Assembly: GCA_900321965.1 (NCBI GenBank)
Contig: ONYA01000022.1
Location: 1-41,503, forward strand
Reading direction: 5' to 3'
Length of the DNA: 41,503 nt
Source of the DNA: an uncultured Prevotellaceae bacterium
Lineage (GTDB): Bacteria > Bacteroidota > Bacteroidia > Bacteroidales > Bacteroidaceae
The position numbers were made by a program, and so were the translations under genes. How positions within the stretch are numbered: position 1 is the first letter of the stretch; the number at the start of each line of letters is the position of its first letter. This document shows, piece after piece, positions 30,808 to 38,916 of the stretch. The notes under the pieces were generated by a model that saw only the letters and a list, made by a program, of their open reading frames with translations, did no database searches and was not told the DNA's origin.

Positions 30808-33021
30808 ATGGACGATAAGTTTGAATTTTCCGCTTCTGAGCGTGCTGAAACACTCGCGTTATATGCAGAATTGAAGGAAAGGGTAGGGGACTCTCTGGAG
30901 CCTGGCGACGAACAACGGCTGCGGCAGCATATAGGGCAGTTGATGGAGGGACAGCAGATAGTGCGCGACGCCTTCGGACTGAATCCTGTGCTGACGGAAA
31001 TGCAGACGGCCCGTATCCTCGTTGAAGAGACCAGCCTGAAGCGCGATGCTGTCATTGCCATCCTGCTGCGTTACAGCGTGGAGTCAGGATTGCTGACGGT
31101 GGACGACGTCGAGCGCGACTACGGCCAATCCGTAGCCCGCATTCTGCACGGTCTGCGTCGCATCAAAGAGCTCTATCAGAAGAATCCCGTTGTGGAAAGT
31201 GAGAATTTCCGTAACCTGCTGCTGTCGTTTGCAGAGGATATGCGCGTCATACTCATCATGATTGCCGACCGCGTGAACCTGATGCGCCAGATTCGCGACA
31301 CCACTAACGACGAGCTGCGACGTGAAGTGAGTCAAGAGGCGGCATACCTCTATGCGCCGTTGGCTCACAAATTGGGTCTCTACAAGTTGAAGTCGGAACT
31401 TGAAGACCTGTCACTCAAGTACTTAGAGCACGATGCATACTATCTCATCAAGGAAAAGCTGTCTGAAACGAAGCAGAGCCGCGATGCGTATATCAAGCGT
31501 TTCATACAGCCTATCAGCGACAAGCTGACACAGGCGGGACTGAAGTTTCACATCAAGGGCCGCACAAAGTCAATACATTCCATCTGGCAGAAGATGAAGA
31601 AGCAGAAATGCGGCTTTGAAGGTGTCTACGACCTGTTTGCCATCCGCATCATCATCGACTGTCCCGAGGATATCGAGAAGCAGCAATGCTGGCAGGCTTA
31701 CAGTATTGTGACAGATATGTATCAGCCAAATCCGAAACGACTGCGTGACTGGCTGTCGGTGCCAAAGTCGAATGGCTACGAGAGCCTGCATATCACCGTA
31801 CTCGGTCCAGATCAAAAGTGGGTCGAGATTCAGATACGAACAGAGCGTATGGACGAAGTGGCCGAACGCGGCGTTGCTGCCCACTGGCGCTATAAGGGCG
31901 TCAAGGGACAGAGCGGTATGGACGAGTGGCTCACCTTCATTCGCCAGATGCTTGAGACGAGCGACGGCCGCGAGGCGATGGATCAGTTCCGTATGGATTT
32001 GTACGAGGACGAGGTCTATGTCTTCACGCCGAAGGGCGACCTGCTGAAATTCCCCAAGGGGGCTACTGTGCTCGATATGGCCTATCATATTCATTCTAAG
32101 ATAGGTTCTGCGTGTGTGGGAGCGCGCGTTAATAATAAGGTGGTGACGTTCCGTTATCTGTTGCAGAGTGGCGACCAGGTAGAGATTATGACTTCGTCGC
32201 AGCAGCATCCCAAGCAGGAATGGTTGTCTATCGTCAAGACAAGTCGTGCGAAGGCCAAGATTCGTCTGGCGCTGAAAGAGACTCAGCAGAAAGACGGACT
32301 GATGGCCAAAGAGATGATTGAACGCAAATTCAAGAATCGCAAGATAGATTTCGATGAGTCGACGATGATGCACGTCATCAAGAAATTAGGTTTCAAGACG
32401 ACGTCAGAATTCTATCGTCAAGTGGCCGACCAGACATTAGACTTAGGTATTGTCATTGACAAATATCTGGAGCTTCAGCAAGGCGAACAGGCTGTTATCG
32501 GCGACAATCAGGCACGTTCGGCAGAAGATTTTGTGCTTGAGGAATCAAAGGCTCAGCAGCAGATGCCGCAAAACGACGACGTACTGGTTATTGACCGTAA
32601 CTTGAAGGGAATCGACTACCAGCTGGCACGTTGCTGTAATCCTATTTACGGCGACGACGTCTTTGGATTTGTTACCGTCAGCGGCGGCATCAAGATTCAC
32701 CGTACTGACTGTCCGAATGCTCCAGAACTGCGCCGTAGGTTCGGTTATCGTGTCGTCAGGGCAAAATGGTCTGGTAAAGGCGCATCGCAATACAGCATCA
32801 CGCTGCGAGTCATCGGTCAGGACGACATCGGCATCGTCAACAATCTCACGAATATCATCTCGAAAGAAGAACGTCTTGTGTTGCGCAGTATCAACATCGA
32901 TTCATCCGACGGACTCTTTCGCGGCAACATCGTTGTTATGATTAACGACTTAACACGTCTTGAAGCCCTGATTAAACGCCTGAGGACGGTAAAAGGCGTC
33001 AAGCAGGTGGAGCGTATTTAA
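30808..33021 (+). CDS. rel: RelA/SpoT-family (p)ppGpp synthetase with degenerate hydrolase domain
   Basis: A 737-residue protein that controls the stringent response. Domain order is HD-like (about 30-170), synthetase (about 210-370), TGS (about 400-460), then zinc-finger/CC and ACT at the end. In the HD domain the expected ALLHDVVEDT reads AILLRYSVESG, so the metal-binding His-Asp pair is lost, and ADRLHNM reads ADRVNLM, losing the conserved Asn. The synthetase motifs are intact: GRTKSIHSIWQKM, PKSNGYESLHITV, WVEIQIRTERM and ERGVAAHWRYK. TGS reads YVFTPKGDLLKFPKGATVLD. The conserved cysteines DYQLARCCNPIYGDD are present. It is therefore probably a synthetase-only enzyme. Confidence 0.94.
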   Translation: MDDKFEFSASERAETLALYAELKERVGDSLEPGDEQRLRQHIGQLMEGQQIVRDAFGLNPVLTEMQTARILVEETSLKRDAVIAILLRYSVESGLLTVDDVERDYGQSVARILHGLRRIKELYQKNPVVESENFRNLLLSFAEDMRVILIMIADRVNLMRQIRDTTNDELRREVSQEAAYLYAPLAHKLGLYKLKSELEDLSLKYLEHDAYYLIKEKLSETKQSRDAYIKRFIQPISDKLTQAGLKFHIKGRTKSIHSIWQKMKKQKCGFEGVYDLFAIRIIIDCPEDIEKQQCWQAYSIVTDMYQPNPKRLRDWLSVPKSNGYESLHITVLGPDQKWVEIQIRTERMDEVAERGVAAHWRYKGVKGQSGMDEWLTFIRQMLETSDGREAMDQFRMDLYEDEVYVFTPKGDLLKFPKGATVLDMAYHIHSKIGSACVGARVNNKVVTFRYLLQSGDQVEIMTSSQQHPKQEWLSIVKTSRAKAKIRLALKETQQKDGLMAKEMIERKFKNRKIDFDESTMMHVIKKLGFKTTSEFYRQVADQTLDLGIVIDKYLELQQGEQAVIGDNQARSAEDFVLEESKAQQQMPQNDDVLVIDRNLKGIDYQLARCCNPIYGDDVFGFVTVSGGIKIHRTDCPNAPELRRRFGYRVVRAKWSGKGASQYSITLRVIGQDDIGIVNNLTNIISKEERLVLRSINIDSSDGLFRGNIVVMINDLTRLEALIKRLRTVKGVKQVERI

Positions 33022-33056
33022 TGGACCTGTTTAATGGTGAGGGACAAGAAGTGAGA

Positions 33057-33101
33057 GAATACAATCAATAATACCTATTTATCATAATGGTGATTGTGTT
33101 C
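33057..33101. terminator. putative terminator hairpin between rel and the convergent gene
   Basis: The stem GAATACAATCA/TGATTGTGTTC (10 of 11 paired) has a 23-nt loop and is followed by CTTTTCC. It is AT-rich and weaker than the other terminators here. Confidence 0.5.
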
Positions 33102-33107
33102 TTTTCC

Positions 33108-33746
33108 TCATTGTAGCTTTCTCAGGAGATTAAGCAACGACTTTTCATCGCTCCAGCTGAAATCGTCCATGTGGACAAACGTGCGAAGCATACGTTTCTT
33201 TTCTTTGCTGAGAACGTTGCTCAACGAACGATCATGACAGCGGACGAATTTTCCGTCAAGACGGAAGTAGTAGATATTGATGAGCGGGAAAAGATAATCA
33301 TCTTCATTACTCAAGTCAACGCTCGTGGTACTTATCTGCTCACTGAGGCTGATATTCGTCATCACCTGGTTGTTCTTCAGATTCTGAAGGTATGCATCCT
33401 GGTCGATGATGGTGGCGCAAAAGAGTCCGTCATTGCCAACGCTGTCAACTTGATAAGCCAATAGCGTATCGACTTTGACATACAGACGGTCGTCAAACTG
33501 CACGCTTTTGATATTACCCGTATATGCCTCTTTGGTGACGTTTCCACTCATATACAGCAATGAGGAGTTCTTCAGGAAGATGTTGGTGAACTTCTCTTTC
33601 AGCGTGCGTCCGTCGGTCAGCGTAATGGTCGAAGGTTTGAATTCTGGGTAAACAGTCAGTTTGGGGGTCCTCTCCTGTCCGAATAGAGACTGGGCAGCGA
33701 GAAGCATTATGATAAATAGACTTGTCTTTATATTCTTTGACTTCAT
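33108..33746 (-). CDS. exported protein of unknown function
   Basis: A 212-residue protein. The signal peptide MKSKNIKTSLFIIMLLAAQS ends at about LFGQ, and the mature part starts ERTPKLTVYPEFKPSTITL. The rest is soluble with beta-strand-like segments (TLTDGRTLKEKFTNIFLKNS, NIKSVQFDDRLYVKVDTLLA), followed by a helical C-terminus (KSLLNLLRKLQ). I do not recognise a family. It resembles small secreted Bacteroidales proteins that may line the envelope. It lies downstream of two tRNA-Asp genes on the same strand and faces rel. Function unknown. Confidence 0.78.
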   Translation of the reverse strand: MKSKNIKTSLFIIMLLAAQSLFGQERTPKLTVYPEFKPSTITLTDGRTLKEKFTNIFLKNSSLLYMSGNVTKEAYTGNIKSVQFDDRLYVKVDTLLAYQVDSVGNDGLFCATIIDQDAYLQNLKNNQVMTNISLSEQISTTSVDLSNEDDYLFPLINIYYFRLDGKFVRCHDRSLSNVLSKEKKRMLRTFVHMDDFSWSDEKSLLNLLRKLQ

Positions 33747-33813
33747 ATCTTTGAGCAGTTTATATTCAACAAAAAAGCCCTTGGAATCCTAATGGTTTTC
33801 CGAGAGCTTTCTG

Positions 33814-33887
33814 CGGTGCGTACGAGGCTCGAACTCGTGACCTCCAGCGTGACAGGCTGGCATTCTAACCTACTGAACTAACGCACC
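33814..33887 (-). tRNA. tRNA-Asp (anticodon GTC), copy 2
   Basis: A complete 74-nt cloverleaf: acceptor GGTGCGT/ACGCACC, anticodon stem CCAGC/GCTGG around loop CTGTCAC (anticodon GTC), T-arm CGAGT-TCGAGCC-like and discriminator G. CCA is not encoded. It is identical to the copy 31 bases upstream. Confidence 0.96.
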
Positions 33888-33918
33888 ATAGTAGTGCTTT
33901 TGTCAACTCAAGAAGAAG

Positions 33919-33992
33919 CGGTGCGTACGAGGCTCGAACTCGTGACCTCCAGCGTGACAGGCTGGCATTCTAACCTACTGAACTAACGCACC
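33919..33992 (-). tRNA. tRNA-Asp (anticodon GTC), copy 1
   Basis: Identical in all 74 bases to the tRNA at 33814-33887, with a 31-base spacer between them. It is promoter-proximal, with a -33/-7 promoter upstream at 34021-34051. The tandem arrangement raises aspartate tRNA dosage from one transcript. Confidence 0.96.
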
Positions 33993-34020
33993 AGTGGTCT
34001 TCTTTCGTCGTTTGCGGGTG

Positions 34021-34051
34021 CAAAGGTAGTAATAAAATCTGAAACCGCAAA
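34021..34051 (-). promoter_or_regulatory. promoter of the tRNA-Asp pair
   Basis: On the minus strand TTTG (34048-34051) is followed after 19 nt by TACCTTTG (34021-34028), a full match. It gives the tRNAs a promoter of their own, independent of the GNAT operon upstream. Confidence 0.82.
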
Positions 34052-34068
34052 ACTTTTGGCCGTTTTTT

Positions 34069-34578
34069 TTATAAAATCTTCTGCATGAGTATGGCTTCGT
34101 GATATTTGTGGCCGTCAAAAAGCCAGTCGTGCAGCTGTGAAGTCTCGCGGAAGCCGCAATTTTCGAAGAGTTTTTGTGCCGTACTGTTCACGTTGTCAAC
34201 AACGGCGTAGAGCTGGTGCAGATGAAGCACACTGAGGGCATAGTCGACTAATTGTTGCAGCGCAGCAGTAGCGTACCCCTTTTGCCGGTGACGATCGGTG
34301 ATGACGATTCCCACTTCTGCACGCAGGTTCTTGGCGTCGAAGTTGACGAGGTCGGCCAACCCTACTGTCTCCCCTACCCCGTTCTCGATGACGAGCCTTA
34401 CCTGACGGTCGGTGTAGATGTCGCCCGACGATGTAGCAATATAGTCATGCAGCACGTAGCGCGAATAGGGCACGTTGGTGTTGCCGACGTTCCACAGACG
34501 GCGGTCGTTCTCTATCGTGTAGAGCAGTTCGAGGTCTTCGGGCTCCATAGCCCGCAGTCGCAGTTCGGGTGTTGTCAT
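34069..34578 (-). CDS. GNAT-family N-acetyltransferase
   Basis: A 169-residue acyltransferase of the RimJ/RimL-type GNAT fold. MTTPELRLRAMEPEDLELLY and YTIENDRRLWNVGNTNVPYS start it. The acetyl-CoA binding strand and loop read ADLVNFDAKNLRAEVGIVIT and DRHRQKGYATAALQQLV. The C-terminal part has LYAVVDNVNSTAQKLFENCG. All core motifs are present. Substrate unknown; the family acetylates protein N-termini, amines or antibiotics. Its ATG overlaps the stop of the GT2 gene in an ATGA, so it is translationally coupled. It is the last gene of the minus-strand engB-recR operon. Confidence 0.92.
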   Translation of the reverse strand: MTTPELRLRAMEPEDLELLYTIENDRRLWNVGNTNVPYSRYVLHDYIATSSGDIYTDRQVRLVIENGVGETVGLADLVNFDAKNLRAEVGIVITDRHRQKGYATAALQQLVDYALSVLHLHQLYAVVDNVNSTAQKLFENCGFRETSQLHDWLFDGHKYHEAILMQKIL

Positions 34579-35417
34579 AGGTGCAGTTTTTGACGTAACA
34601 GGTCGATGACGGCAATGAAAGCGCGGAAGTAGATGGCCACTTTTACGGGCAACGTGTAGAAGATGCTCAGGTGGCTGTAATGCTTGCGGAAGAAGATGAG
34701 CATCGCCTGGTAGAAGACGTGCACGTAGCGATAGTCGGACTTGACGGTGGAACGTCCTTTGTAGTGGACGATGTCGAGCGGCAGATACCAGTTCTGCCAG
34801 CCGCCTTTCAAGATGCGGTAGCTCAGGTCGATGTCTTCGCCATACATAAAGAAATCCTCGTCGAGCAGTCCTACTTCATCAAGTGCCTGACGGCGTAGCA
34901 GACAGAAGGCGCCGCTGACGACCTCAATGCGACAAGGCTCGTCCCAAGAGAGGTGGCTCATATAGTATCGGCGCGTGAATCCCAGCATCTTCAAGGCCGA
35001 GACCCAGGGTGTCGGTATGGCGCGCCGTGACTCGGGTGCTACGCTACCGTCTTCGTTGTGCATTCTCACGCCTGCAGCACCAGCCTCAGGGTGCTCGTCC
35101 ATAAAGCTGACGGCCCGCCGGAGGGTGTCTTCAGCAACTGTAGTGTCGGGGTTGAGCAGCAGCACATACTGGCCGGTTGACTGACGGATGGCCTGATTGT
35201 TTGCGCAGGCAAATCCCACATTCTCTTCATTAGCCGTGAAGCTGACCCACGGATACTTGGCGGGCAACACCGTCATCGTGTCGTCCTGCGAGGCGTTGTC
35301 GACGACGAACACCTCAGCGTCGATGCCCTCAAGGGCCTTACCGACGCTTTGCAGACAGTTGTCGAGATACCGTCTGACGTTGTAGCTGACGATGACTATG
35401 CTGATTTTCTTGGCCAT
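34575..35417 (-). CDS. glycosyltransferase family 2 (WbbL/rhamnosyltransferase-like)
   Basis: A 280-residue GT-A transferase. It starts at ATG 35417 (MAKKISIVIVSYNVRRYLDN), since the open frame upstream is not GT-like. Motifs: VFVVDNASQDDT (donor), NEENVGFACANNQAIRQSTG, LLLNPDTTV (DxD-like) and VSGAFCLLRRQALDEVGLLDEDFFMYGEDIDLSYR. The last block is typical of the WbbL/rhamnosyl transferase group, which adds a sugar to a lipid-linked intermediate of surface polysaccharide. A few hydrophobic residues at the C-terminus suggest membrane association. It overlaps the small membrane protein gene by 22 bases and is followed by the GNAT gene. Donor and acceptor unknown. Confidence 0.93.
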   Translation of the reverse strand: MAKKISIVIVSYNVRRYLDNCLQSVGKALEGIDAEVFVVDNASQDDTMTVLPAKYPWVSFTANEENVGFACANNQAIRQSTGQYVLLLNPDTTVAEDTLRRAVSFMDEHPEAGAAGVRMHNEDGSVAPESRRAIPTPWVSALKMLGFTRRYYMSHLSWDEPCRIEVVSGAFCLLRRQALDEVGLLDEDFFMYGEDIDLSYRILKGGWQNWYLPLDIVHYKGRSTVKSDYRYVHVFYQAMLIFFRKHYSHLSIFYTLPVKVAIYFRAFIAVIDLLRQKLHL

Positions 35418-35635
35418 ACGAAGGGAATACAGAGGACGAGCATGACGCCTAAGTAGAAGAATACCGTCGTGCGATATATATAATATAATAAGGTGTTGAC
35501 AAGCAGCGGTACGACGATGATGGCCAGCCGCAGCCACTTGTTGCGCTTATAGAGTCTGAGTCCTAAATAGGCACAGGCCAGCGTCAGGAGTTCCATCACG
35601 GTGGTGAGCAGGAACTGTAGGGTTTCTTGGTTCAT
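35396..35635 (-). CDS. small integral membrane protein
   Basis: A 79-residue protein with two or three hydrophobic segments: FLLTTVMELLTLACAYLGLR, LRLAIIVVPLLVNTLLYYIY and VFFYLGVMLVLCIPFVW. Basic residues KRNKW lie between the first two, suggesting an N-out or hairpin topology. It lies between recR and the GT2 gene and overlaps the latter by 22 bases, so translation is probably coupled. It might help the glycosyltransferase at the membrane. I do not recognise a family. Confidence 0.8.
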   Translation of the reverse strand: MNQETLQFLLTTVMELLTLACAYLGLRLYKRNKWLRLAIIVVPLLVNTLLYYIYRTTVFFYLGVMLVLCIPFVWPRKSA

Positions 35636-35641
35636 CTTACT

Positions 35642-36259
35642 TTATTTTGCTTCAAATAATGTTCGGTTCAGAATACTGCGTCCCAGCGTCACTTCGTCGG
35701 TGTACTCCAACTCGTCGCCTACCGACACGCCCCGGGCGATGACGGTAATGCGCAGACTGCTGAAGGGCGCCAGCTTGCGGAAGATGTAGAAGTTGGTGGT
35801 GTCGCCCTCCATCGTGGGACTCAGCGCCAGAATCACCTCGTCGATGTCACCCTGCCCCACCCTGTCTACGAGTGACTGTATCTCAAGGTCGCTCGGTCCG
35901 ATGCCGTCCATCGGCGATATAACCCCGCCTAAGACGTGATAGAGTCCACGATACTGCTGTGTGTTCTCGATGGCCATCACGTCGCGGATGGTCTCGACGA
36001 CGCACACCGTCGAGTGGTCGCGGCGAGGGTCGCTACAGACGGGACACAGATCCTGGTCGCTGATGTTATGGCACACCCGGCAATGCTTCACATCGCGCCG
36101 CATCGTTGTCAGCGCCGATGCCAGCTGCTCCACATCGTCAGCATCCTGGCGCAACAGGTGCAGCACTAAGCGTAGTGCCGTTTTCCGGCCGATTCCCGGC
36201 AGTCGTGAGAACTGCGACACAGCGTTCTCCAACAGTTTCGACGGATATTCTTGGTTCAT
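35642..36259 (-). CDS. recR: recombination protein RecR
   Basis: A 205-residue protein that works with RecF and RecO in loading RecA at gaps. Helix-hairpin-helix residues near 15-40 ([20 protein letters not shown]) are followed by the C4 zinc finger [16 protein letters not shown] and by a Toprim domain ([52 protein letters not shown] and [16 protein letters not shown]). The start is ATG 36259; the more upstream start (36268) would reach into the heptamer array. It follows the ABC-F gene across a 100-bp heptamer array. Confidence 0.96.
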   Translation of the reverse strand: MNQEYPSKLLENAVSQFSRLPGIGRKTALRLVLHLLRQDADDVEQLASALTTMRRDVKHCRVCHNISDQDLCPVCSDPRRDHSTVCVVETIRDVMAIENTQQYRGLYHVLGGVISPMDGIGPSDLEIQSLVDRVGQGDIDEVILALSPTMEGDTTNFYIFRKLAPFSSLRITVIARGVSVGDELEYTDEVTLGRSILNRTLFEAK

Positions 36260-36262
36260 TTT

Positions 36263-36374
36263 CAACACTCAACACTCAACACTCAACACTCAACACTAAA
36301 CACTAAACACTAAACACTCAACACTAAACACTAAACACTAAACACTCAACACTAAACACTCAACACTCAACTCT
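36263..36374. repeat. heptamer array, about 15 copies of (C/A)AACACT
   Basis: On the plus strand, 15 consecutive 7-bp units run from 36263 to 36367, alternating CAACACT and AAACACT, followed by one degenerate unit (CAACTCT). The array fills the gap between the ABC-F stop (36367-36369) and the recR start (36259), so both translational signals abut or overlap it. Confidence 0.95.
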
Positions 36375-38148
36375 CAATCTCCGACAGCTCCAGCCATCGC
36401 AACGACTTTTCGTCGAGTTCATCTTTCAGCTGTGGCAGTCGCTTCGACTTCTCCGTCAGTTCGTCTATCGAGAGCGTGCCGCTGCAGAGAGCGTCCTCTA
36501 TCTGCCGCTGTTCGGTTTCCAACGTCTCAATCTCCTTCGTCAGCCGCTCAAACTCCATCTTTTCCTTGAACGACATCCGGCGGCGCGTATCGTTGTGGTA
36601 GTTCTTCTTGGCAGCGACAGGCTCATTGGTCTTCGCTGCAGCCGTTTCCTTTGGCTGCAGAGCAGCCCACTCCCGATATTGTGTATAGTTGCCGGGAAAG
36701 TCCTTAATGACGCCGTCGCCCTGAAACACCAGCAGGTGGTCGACCGTCTTGTCCATGAAGTAACGGTCGTGACTGACGACGATGACGCAGCCGGGAAAGT
36801 CTTGAAGATACTCTTCGAGAATCTGCAGCGTCACGATGTCGAGGTCGTTGGTGGGCTCGTCGAGTACCAGGAAGTTGGGGTTGCGCATCAGCACCGTACA
36901 GAGGTAGAGCTTACGGCGCTCACCGCCCGACAGTTTATAGACGTAGTTGTGCTGCTGCTCGGGGGTGAAGAGGAAATGCTGCAGCAACTGCGAGGCCGTC
37001 AGATGGCGCCCGCCACCCATATCGACATACTCGGCAATGTCGCGCACAACGTCGATAACCTTCTGCTGCTCATCGAATTGCAGACCTTCCTGCGAGAAAT
37101 ACCCGAACGAGACGGTATCGCCGATATCGAAGCGTCCGTCGTCGGGCGGCACTATCCCGAGCAGCATCTTGATAAACGTCGACTTACCCGTTCCGTTGTT
37201 GCCGACAATGCCCATCTTCTCGAAGCGCGAGAAGTTGTAGTAGAAGTCCTTGAGTATGATCTGGTCGCCAAACGCCTTCGACACATACTGGCTCTCAAAG
37301 ATTTTCGAGCCGATGTAGACGTTGCGCGACTTGAGCCTGACTTGCCGTTCCTCAATGCGCTGGCGGGCTACGCGTTCCAATTCGTAGAAAGCGTCCTCGC
37401 GGTATTTGGCCTTGTGGCCGCGGGCCTGTGGCATGCGACGCATCCACTCCAGTTCCGTCCGATACAGGTTGTTAGCACGCGCTATCTCTGCCCGGCGGTT
37501 GTCAATACGTTCCTGACGTTTCTCCAGATAGTAGGAGTAGTTGCCGCGATAGGTATAGATGGTGCGGTCGTCCAATTCAAGAATGACCGAGCAAACTCGG
37601 TCGAGGAAGTAGCGGTCGTGGGTCACCATCAGCAGCGTCTTATTGCCGCGCGAGAGAAACCCCTCCAGCCACTCTATCATCTCCAGGTCGAGGTGGTTCG
37701 TCGGCTCGTCGAGAATCAGGAAGTCGGGTTCGGTAATCAGCACGTTGGCCAGCGCCACACGTTTCTGCTGTCCGCCCGAGAGCTGTCCCATCGGCTGCTG
37801 TAGGTCGCGTATCTTCAGCTTCGTCAGTATCTGCTTCGCCTTCAGCACCTTCTCGGGGTCGCCCTCGTGGTTGAAACAGGCGTCGAGCACACTTTCGTTG
37901 GGGTCGAATACCGGCGACTGTTCCAGCATGCCGACGCGGATGTCGCGCCGGTAGATCATCTCGCCGCTATCGTAGCCTTCCTTGCCCGTCAGTATCGACA
38001 GCAGCGTCGACTTGCCCGTACCGTTCTTGGCTATCAGTCCTACATGCGCGCCTTCGGCTACCGAGAAATTGATATCCTCGAACAGCACTAACGAGCCGAA
38101 CGACTTCGTCAGGTGTTGTACGTCTAAGTATGGGGTGTCCTTAGCCAT
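36367..38148 (-). CDS. ABC-F family ATPase, Uup-like
   Basis: A 593-residue soluble protein with two ABC cassettes and no membrane domain. Cassette 1: [35 protein letters not shown] and [18 protein letters not shown]. Cassette 2: [32 protein letters not shown] and [12 protein letters not shown]. The linker contains [17 protein letters not shown], and the C-terminus (about 520-593) is a coiled coil rich in Glu, Lys and Leu, as in Uup. ABC-F proteins act on ribosomes or DNA; the Uup-type role in this phylum is not settled. The gene starts within the EngB stop region (8-base overlap), and its stop lies in the heptamer array. Confidence 0.93.
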   Translation of the reverse strand: MAKDTPYLDVQHLTKSFGSLVLFEDINFSVAEGAHVGLIAKNGTGKSTLLSILTGKEGYDSGEMIYRRDIRVGMLEQSPVFDPNESVLDACFNHEGDPEKVLKAKQILTKLKIRDLQQPMGQLSGGQQKRVALANVLITEPDFLILDEPTNHLDLEMIEWLEGFLSRGNKTLLMVTHDRYFLDRVCSVILELDDRTIYTYRGNYSYYLEKRQERIDNRRAEIARANNLYRTELEWMRRMPQARGHKAKYREDAFYELERVARQRIEERQVRLKSRNVYIGSKIFESQYVSKAFGDQIILKDFYYNFSRFEKMGIVGNNGTGKSTFIKMLLGIVPPDDGRFDIGDTVSFGYFSQEGLQFDEQQKVIDVVRDIAEYVDMGGGRHLTASQLLQHFLFTPEQQHNYVYKLSGGERRKLYLCTVLMRNPNFLVLDEPTNDLDIVTLQILEEYLQDFPGCVIVVSHDRYFMDKTVDHLLVFQGDGVIKDFPGNYTQYREWAALQPKETAAAKTNEPVAAKKNYHNDTRRRMSFKEKMEFERLTKEIETLETEQRQIEDALCSGTLSIDELTEKSKRLPQLKDELDEKSLRWLELSEIES

Positions 38149-38746
38149 TCTTCAAATCGCGGTTAATATTCTCAATGTAGCTGAGCACCTCGTCCCTACC
38201 CTCGCGCTTCTCGGCTGACGTCAGGAAGATGGGAGGCAGTTCCTCCCACGTCTCCATCAGCGTCTTCTTGTACGACTCGACAGCCTGGCGCGCCTTGTTC
38301 GGCGTCAGCTTGTCGGCCTTTGTAAAGACGATGGCGAACGGTATCGACGACAGTCCTAACCACTCGATGAACTCAAGGTCGATCTTCTGAGGCTCCAAAC
38401 GGACGTCGACCAGCACGAAGACGTTCACCAGCTGCTCACGTTGCAGGATATATCCGCGAATCATCTGGTCGAGCCGCTCAACCTCCTTCTTCGACCGCTT
38501 TGCAAAGCCGTAACCGGGCAGGTCGACCAAGTACCACTCCTTATTAATAATAAAGTGGTTGATGAGTAGCGTCTTGCCGGGCGTCTGGCTGGTCTTCGCC
38601 AGCTTCTTGTGATTGGTCAGCATATTGATCAGACTCGACTTGCCCACGTTGGAACGCCCGATAAAGGCGTACTCGGGCTTCGTGTCCTGCGGACACATAC
38701 TCACCATCGGGGCGCTCAGCGTAAATTCTGCGGTCTTTATTTCCAT
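38141..38746 (-). CDS. engB: YihA/EngB ribosome-biogenesis GTPase
   Basis: A 201-residue GTP-binding protein of the TrmE-Era-EngA superfamily. The start is ATG 38746 ([20 protein letters not shown]); earlier in-frame codons belong to a non-family stretch. G1: [16 protein letters not shown]2/G3: [10 protein letters not shown] and [17 protein letters not shown]4: VFTKADKL, G5: [10 protein letters not shown]. It helps late assembly of the large ribosomal subunit. It is the first gene of the operon engB, ABC-F, recR, membrane protein, GT2, GNAT, which shares the intergenic region with rho in divergent orientation. Confidence 0.96.
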   Translation of the reverse strand: MEIKTAEFTLSAPMVSMCPQDTKPEYAFIGRSNVGKSSLINMLTNHKKLAKTSQTPGKTLLINHFIINKEWYLVDLPGYGFAKRSKKEVERLDQMIRGYILQREQLVNVFVLVDVRLEPQKIDLEFIEWLGLSSIPFAIVFTKADKLTPNKARQAVESYKKTLMETWEELPPIFLTSAEKREGRDEVLSYIENINRDLKNG

Positions 38747-38767
38747 AAATTTTCTTATTTTTCGGTG

Positions 38768-38775
38768 CAAAGGTA
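38768..38775 (-). promoter_or_regulatory. -7 box for engB
   Basis: On the minus strand the box is TACCTTTG, a consensus match, 21 bases upstream of the start. No TTTG at -33. Confidence 0.62.
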
Positions 38776-38794
38776 CAAAAAAGATTCGAAATAG

Positions 38795-38826
38795 TTTGGC
38801 TGATTCGAAAATAATCACTACCTTTG
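38795..38826 (+). promoter_or_regulatory. promoter of rho
   Basis: TTTG (38795-38798) and TACCTTTG (38819-38826) are 20 nt apart, a full Bacteroidetes promoter. The leader to the rho ATG is about 85 nt, long enough for autoregulatory termination. Confidence 0.85.
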
Positions 38827-38916
38827 CAGTCGATTTTTCTAAATCAGCGTTTCCGTTCGTGAAGCGTTTCCACCATTTTTTTATATCCAACAAGACAATT
38901 ACACAACCATTATTGT

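Noticed and set aside
36263-36374. CRISPR array.
   Set aside because: The units are 7 bp with no spacers, and no cas gene is nearby.
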